Shown here piece by piece: positions 14,652 to 18,446 of a DNA stretch of 18,446 bases (the stretch's first letter is position 1; every line of letters starts with the position of its first letter). Origin of the DNA: JBECKQ01 sp040235375 (GTDB lineage: Bacteria; Planctomycetota; Phycisphaerae; UBA1845); contig JBECKQ010000067.1 of assembly GCA_040235375.1 (NCBI GenBank), positions 1 to 18,446 on the forward strand, given 5' to 3'. The position numbers and the translations under genes are program-made. The notes beneath the pieces were generated by a model, which was not told the origin of the DNA, made no database searches, and saw only the letters and a program-made list of their open reading frames with translations.

Positions 14652-15146
14652 ATGATTTTCTCAAAAACAGTTGTCCACGGCGTGTATATCCTCTGCTATC
14701 TCAACCGGCAGGAGAAAGGGTCGGTGGTGCCGGCAAGCGTTATTGCCGAGGCGATGGGAGTGCCTCCTGAGCAGGCGGCGAAAATCCTGCAGCTTCTGGC
14801 CAACGCCGGAATCGTCACATCGGTCCGAGGACGGCGCGGCGGCTACCAGGTGGCCAAGCAGCCGGAGCAAATCACCATGGCGGAACTGATCGACGTGCTC
14901 GGCCCGGCGGACACCACAAGTGCCCTCGGCCCCCGTCCGTGTCCAGCGCTGCCCGGTGATGCGTGCATTACGTTCGAAGGCCTGATGCACGTGCATGACA
15001 AGGTCAAGGACATGCTGCGTCAGCAGAGCCTGGCGCCCATCTTCGCCGGCGCGTGCTCGGCGCAGGGTGAGCCCTGCGGCCATCACGCCGACACTGAGAC
15101 CCAAGATCGCGGCCGAGGCCGGGCGCGATCGGAAACCGCAGTCTGA
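14652..15146 (+). CDS. Rrf2-family transcriptional regulator
   Basis: 164 residues from ATG 14652, preceded by GAGGG. The winged-helix N-terminus is typical: VHGVYILCYLNRQ, VIAEAMGVPPEQAAKILQLLANAGIV, and the wing SVRGRRGGYQVAK (57-69). The Rrf2 family includes iron-sulfur sensors such as IscR and NsrR and cysteine regulators such as CymR. Here Cys97 and Cys105 lie in the usual ligand segment, after which Cys135 and Cys142 lie in a tail that also holds HH (144-145). The cluster spacing is not the IscR one, so a cofactor is possible but not shown. No iron-sulfur or sulfur genes are adjacent. The last 20 residues are charged and low in complexity. Confidence 0.93.
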   Translation: MIFSKTVVHGVYILCYLNRQEKGSVVPASVIAEAMGVPPEQAAKILQLLANAGIVTSVRGRRGGYQVAKQPEQITMAELIDVLGPADTTSALGPRPCPALPGDACITFEGLMHVHDKVKDMLRQQSLAPIFAGACSAQGEPCGHHADTETQDRGRGRARSETAV

Positions 15147-15594
15147 CAAGTCCCAGGAAGCAGCGGACTATTCGGCGCGGTCGGCTGATTGAGACGAGCC
15201 GTCGGCGGCGAGGGCCTGGTATTACACAGTATTTTCAGGGTCGTTGACAACTCTTTGCGCCTCTGCTTCTGCCACTGTTCGACGCACGCACGCCGTACGT
15301 CGTCCCGCCGCGAGCCCTTGTGCCGCGCGGGCCGCCCCTTCTGTCGGCGAATGTGTGAATAACCGTGCCCGAGTACGCGCTGCTGTCAAGGCCGCGACCG
15401 GACGTTTGCGACGTCCCCGCGGCACCCAATTGCGATCCCTGATTCAGTCGTGAGTCCTGCTGTTTGAGCGCTGGGCATTGCTCAAGACCAAGAGCAGCGG
15501 CAGACGGCCGCCGTGCTCGCGCTCGCTCTAGCGAAGAGTCCCAGCACGCCGGGACACGCCGTGACCCCAGTCATATACGCGTAATCTCCTATGA
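15147..15594. other. Gene-poor region after the Rrf2 gene
   Basis: About 450 bases in which I find no supported gene. Short frames exist on both strands (for example minus 15222-15425 and plus 15244-15453), but they are arginine/alanine-rich, lack ribosome binding sites and mirror one another. TTGACA at 15244-15249 is a perfect -35 box, but no matching -10 follows at 16-18 bases. The region may be the eroded body of the gene whose end remains at 15595-15804. Confidence 0.45.
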
Positions 15595-15804
15595 CCGCTC
15601 GCGGTCGGTATCCCGGCCAGGTCGGCCGTCGCGCGGCACACGGACGACCCAGCGATTACGACGTGCGAAGTGCAGTGTCTGAACGCGCTCCACTTCGACA
15701 ACGATCTCGACGTGGACCTGGCGGATTTTGCGAGATTTCAAACAGTCTTCGGCGGCCAGTGCAGTACAGAATCACGACGGCTGGTCGTTCTCGTGTGCGG
15801 GTGA
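15595..15804 (+). pseudogene. Orphan dockerin/EF-hand-like C-terminal remnant
   Basis: A frame that follows a stop at 15592-15594 and ends with TGA at 15802-15804 has no start codon of its own and no ribosome binding site. At 15694-15753 it encodes FDNDLDVDLADFARFQTVFG, flanked by cysteines at 15664, 15676 and 15760. The D-x-D-x-D-V-D-L-x-D-F pattern is a calcium-binding EF-hand/dockerin repeat of the type found at the C-terminus of many large planctomycete secreted proteins. I therefore read it as the tail of a lost or truncated gene. Upstream sequence in other frames shows no further domain. A sequencing frameshift or an intact gene with an unusual start is possible. Confidence 0.5.
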
Positions 15805-15839
15805 TACGCTTCTGTAGACACTGGAGGAGGACTGAAGTC

Positions 15840-16304
15840 ATGAAAGCACAAATCCTGCGCAGGAGGCTTGCCTGGCATCTGCTGGTATCGGCCGGCATTT
15901 TGACCGGCGGGTGCGGCGCCGTTGATTTTCTCAACAACCTGATCGGATCGATCAACCCGCGGCAGGTCACGGTCGAACTGGTGAACGATACGCCCTTCGA
16001 CGTCGACGTGGAGATGTACTATTCGGACGAACAGGACATACCGGAGTTCGCACTGACCAGCGATCTGGGCACGCGTATCGATCGAACCGTTCCCGCCGGG
16101 GAAGTGGACCGTTTCACGCGCGACTGCGACCAGTTGCAGGCGATCATCATCGACAAGGCGGTGCTCCAGTCCCTGCTTCAACCGCAGGAAGGCACGGACG
16201 TTCTTCGCGACGGCCACGAGTTCGGCTGCGGAGACACGATCTCGTTCGGTTTCACGAGCACATCGCTGGGAACGAACTTCGAGATCGCGACGGACGTCCG
16301 CTGA
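15840..16304 (+). CDS. Small lipoprotein of unknown function
   Basis: 154 residues from ATG 15840, with GGAGGAGG about 9 bases upstream. An upstream in-frame extension from 15591 lacks such a site. The N-terminus is basic, then hydrophobic, then LTGGC with Cys25 as the probable lipidated residue (a slightly irregular lipobox). The mature part starts with VDFLNNLIGSINP and continues as mostly beta-type sequence (VTVELVNDTPFDVDVEMYY). It carries Cys113-type pairing candidates in TRDCDQ and EFGCGD, which could form one disulfide. The VTVELVNDTPF strand is the sort seen in small immunoglobulin-like or carbohydrate-binding folds, but no family is claimed. It stands alone, with no clear promoter. 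Confidence 0.8.
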   Translation: MKAQILRRRLAWHLLVSAGILTGGCGAVDFLNNLIGSINPRQVTVELVNDTPFDVDVEMYYSDEQDIPEFALTSDLGTRIDRTVPAGEVDRFTRDCDQLQAIIIDKAVLQSLLQPQEGTDVLRDGHEFGCGDTISFGFTSTSLGTNFEIATDVR

Positions 16305-16583
16305 ATCACGGTGCGTAGATGATCGCCGCACGGATGTCGTAGACGCTTACCTCCCGGGCACGGACACGCCGAGACTCCCTGGATCGAACCGCGCGTGCGC
16401 TCGCCCTCTCCACTTACGGCGAGAACGTGCCACCCCGCGTGTGATCTACGCGTATGGCGTTGAAAGTTGTCCAGCTCGACGCCGCGCCTCTTTTCTTCGT
16501 TGGACCTCCAACGTCAAATGAACGCCTCAGAGCAACCCGCCGATCCGGCAGGCCGGCGACATCCAATGCCGAAGGAGGCTGCA

Positions 16584-17987
16584 ATGAATGCATTTCGACG
16601 GAGCACGCTCCCGATCGTGAAAGCAGGACTCTTGCTGTTCGCATGTACCGCGGTCACCGCGGGAGGAACCTCAGCGCCCACGAATTCGACGACCGGCGAG
16701 CTGCCGCGGCGCGGCTCCGTGGGTATTGGGTTGCAGGCGAGTGAAGACGGCGTCGTCATTAACATGGTGCGACCGGACAGCCCGGCTGAGAAGGCCGGTG
16801 TGCAGCGGAACGACCGCATCGTCAGTCTGAACGGCACGGCAGTCAAAACCGTCGACGAGGCGATGGCCCTGCTGAAAAAGCTGCCCGACGGCGCGCAGTT
16901 GAACGTGATCGTTCGTCGCGGCGACGAGGAGAAGACACTCACGATCATTCTCGACTCGATCGGCGCCGAGGAGGTACCGGGCAGCAAGGTGACGTACTCG
17001 TCCGTCACCGTGCCCGACGGCTACCGCCTGCGGACCATCATCACCGAGCCGCCGGAAGCCTCGGGCAAATCGCCGGCATTCATGTTCGTGCAGGGTATTT
17101 ACTGCGCGACCATCGATCGGCCCACCATGCCGGAGGTGGTCGATACGCGTCTGGTCCACGAGATGGCCAAGGCCGGCTTTGTCACCATGCGTGTGGACAA
17201 GCCGGGACTGGGCGACTCGGAGGGGCCGATGTGCGGCGACATCGACTTCGAAACGGAGCTGGTCGGCTACGTCGCGGCGCTCAAGCAGCTCAAGTCGCTG
17301 CCCGGCGTGGACTCCGATCGCGTATACATCTTCGGGCATTCGATGGGCGGCGTCATGGCGCCGTACATGATGAAGCAGGTCGGCATCCGCGGTGCGATCG
17401 TCTACGGCACGCTGGCGCGGACGTGGCTCGAATACACGCTCGAAAACCACCGGCGGCAGTTGACCCTGTCGGGCGCGAGCGAAGGCGACGTCAGCGAATC
17501 GGTTCTGCGCGAGACACGCATCGAGGCCATGATGCTCGTTGACAAGATGACTCTCGGTGAGATCTGGGCCAAGTATCCCGAACTCAAGGAAGACAGCCCC
17601 ATGTTCGAGCCGACGCGCATGTACAGCCGGCACATGTCCTTCTTCCACCAGTTGCAGGACCTCAACCTCGCCCGTGCGTGGGAGGAAGTCGACGGCTACG
17701 TGCTCGCCATCCACGGCGAGTACGACTGGGTGACGGCCAGGAAGGATCACGATCTGATCGCCGCCATCGTCAACAAGAGCCATCCCGGCCGGGCCACTTC
17801 GATGACGCTGCCGAAATGCGATCACGGCTTCACGGCGCACGATTCGCTGCAAGCCAGCCTCGTGGCCATGGGGCAGGGTCGATGGGACGGCTCCCTGCCG
17901 AAAGTGGTGCTGGATTGGATACGGTCGGTGGACAAGGGCATGACGCAAGAGCCCGATGCGGCCCCGAAGGCAGAGGCCGGGACGTAG
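16584..17987 (+). CDS. Exported PDZ-domain alpha/beta-hydrolase
   Basis: 467 residues from ATG 16584, preceded by GAAGGAGG at ideal spacing; upstream in-frame starts are rejected. Residues 1-26 are a signal peptide. LFAC at 18-21 is a near-lipobox, so lipidation is possible. A PDZ domain (about 42-122) shows GVVINMVRPDSPAEKAGVQ and the ND-RIVSLNGTAV strand pair. An alpha/beta-hydrolase domain (about 135-450) follows. Its nucleophile is Ser253 in GHSMGG, with Asp381 (GEYDWV) and His414 (KCDHGF) completing the triad. The substrate is unknown; peptidase- or esterase-like activity is possible. PDZ plus hydrolase is an uncommon but known kind of fusion. The gene converges with the thioesterase gene, 22 bases apart. 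Confidence 0.92.
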   Translation: MNAFRRSTLPIVKAGLLLFACTAVTAGGTSAPTNSTTGELPRRGSVGIGLQASEDGVVINMVRPDSPAEKAGVQRNDRIVSLNGTAVKTVDEAMALLKKLPDGAQLNVIVRRGDEEKTLTIILDSIGAEEVPGSKVTYSSVTVPDGYRLRTIITEPPEASGKSPAFMFVQGIYCATIDRPTMPEVVDTRLVHEMAKAGFVTMRVDKPGLGDSEGPMCGDIDFETELVGYVAALKQLKSLPGVDSDRVYIFGHSMGGVMAPYMMKQVGIRGAIVYGTLARTWLEYTLENHRRQLTLSGASEGDVSESVLRETRIEAMMLVDKMTLGEIWAKYPELKEDSPMFEPTRMYSRHMSFFHQLQDLNLARAWEEVDGYVLAIHGEYDWVTARKDHDLIAAIVNKSHPGRATSMTLPKCDHGFTAHDSLQASLVAMGQGRWDGSLPKVVLDWIRSVDKGMTQEPDAAPKAEAGT

Positions 17988-18009
17988 CACGCGCGGCTGC
18001 GGCCGAGTT

Positions 18010-18411
18010 TCAGTCGAGGACGATCTCGCAGGGGCGGCCGTCCTGGCCAATAGCGACCATGACTACCTCGGCCTCCGTGACGTTGGCCGTGCGGCGCGGG
18101 GCGTCCGCCCGCTCGGCCATCACGCGGACCCTTACGGTGATGGAGGTGCGCCCGAGCTGCACCGTCTCGGCATAGAGACTGAGCAGATCGCCGACAAAAA
18201 CGGGCTGCTTGAAGATGACCTCCTTCATGCTGACAGTGACGTACCGATGGTGAGCCTGCCGGCGTGCCTCGACGAAGGCGGCCTGGTCGATAAAACTCAG
18301 GATCACGCCGCCGAAGATTGTTCCCTGGCCGTTCGTATCCTTCGGGCGCATCAGCACCCGGATATCCGGCTCGTCTCGTGGGGGCTTGAGCTTTCTTTCC
18401 GGATCCGGCAT
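18010..18411 (-). CDS. Acyl-CoA thioesterase, hotdog fold (YciA-like)
   Basis: 133 residues, normal length. The single hotdog domain matches YciA/BFIT-type thioesterases, which hydrolyse acyl-CoA to the free acid and CoA in the cytoplasm. Markers are RPKDTNGQGTIFGG (22-35) with Asp25, the central helix containing Asp42, and the VTVSMKEVIFKQPVFVGD strand pair (58-75). The helix and strand order is complete. ATG 18411 has GGAG at about 7 bases. The 35 bases further upstream leave the window, so neighbours and promoter are unknown. Chain-length preference cannot be read from sequence. Confidence 0.93.
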   Translation of the reverse strand: MPDPERKLKPPRDEPDIRVLMRPKDTNGQGTIFGGVILSFIDQAAFVEARRQAHHRYVTVSMKEVIFKQPVFVGDLLSLYAETVQLGRTSITVRVRVMAERADAPRRTANVTEAEVVMVAIGQDGRPCEIVLD

Positions 18412-18446
18412 CGCTTGCTCCGTCGCTGGCGGCCGAAAACCTATGC

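Noticed and set aside
15182..15201. CGGCT...AGCCG hairpin as a terminator after the Rrf2 gene
   Set aside because: The stem is only 5 bp and no T-run follows.
16671..18050. 459-codon minus-strand open frame
   Set aside because: It is antisense to the PDZ/hydrolase gene and shows no domain of its own; histidine/arginine-rich composition is typical of a shadow frame.

Overview
This window looks like chromosomal DNA from a high-GC bacterium, most likely a planctomycete (Phycisphaerae-like). That assignment is an inference. It rests on several lipoproteins with no recognisable family, loosely packed genes on both strands, and an EF-hand/dockerin-like motif (DVDLADFARFQ) at about 15709-15741 of a kind I associate with planctomycete secreted proteins. 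I see no insertion sequence, phage gene, integrase, CRISPR array or plasmid function. Most genes are housekeeping, envelope or stress-related enzymes.

Layout. 1-326 (-): 5' end of an MmgE/PrpD-family gene running off the window. 595-2822 (-): a tightly overlapping three-gene unit of a degenerate nucleotidyltransferase-like protein, a TPM-domain membrane protein with a glycine-rich tail, and a LemA protein that gains an N-terminal zinc ribbon if its start lies inside the TPM gene. 3153-4337 (-): an exported protein with three secretin-N-like repeats split by a charged coiled coil. 4472-5917 (-): aldehyde dehydrogenase. 6315-7409 (-): family-4 glycosyltransferase. 7535-8767 (+): a DCC-family thiol oxidoreductase followed by a Tat-exported hemerythrin. 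8859-9146 (-): ABM-fold monooxygenase-like protein. 9290-9691 (+): YjbQ family. 9858-11222 (+): erythromycin-esterase-like protein. 11254-12489 (-): tRNA-His(GTG) followed closely by mutY, with a good promoter ahead of the tRNA.

12757-13149 (+): small lipoprotein. 13237-14343 (-): a lipoprotein N-acetylmuramoyl-L-alanine amidase followed by a ribbon-helix-helix protein with a cysteine-rich tail. 14652-15146 (+): Rrf2-family regulator. 15147-15839: a long gene-poor stretch whose right part holds a short orphan dockerin-like coding remnant. 15840-16304 (+): small lipoprotein. 16584-17987 (+): exported PDZ plus alpha/beta-hydrolase protein. 18010-18411 (-): hotdog acyl-CoA thioesterase.

How the genes fit together. 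The clearest functional groupings are the LemA/TPM/nucleotidyltransferase-like unit (membrane-associated, function unknown), the DCC/hemerythrin pair (redox or oxygen chemistry) and the tRNA-His/mutY unit. No complete pathway is encoded here. The objects I would look at first are the triple-repeat coiled-coil exported protein, the zinc-ribbon LemA operon, and the RHH-cysteine protein. None amounts to demonstrated novelty without database searches.
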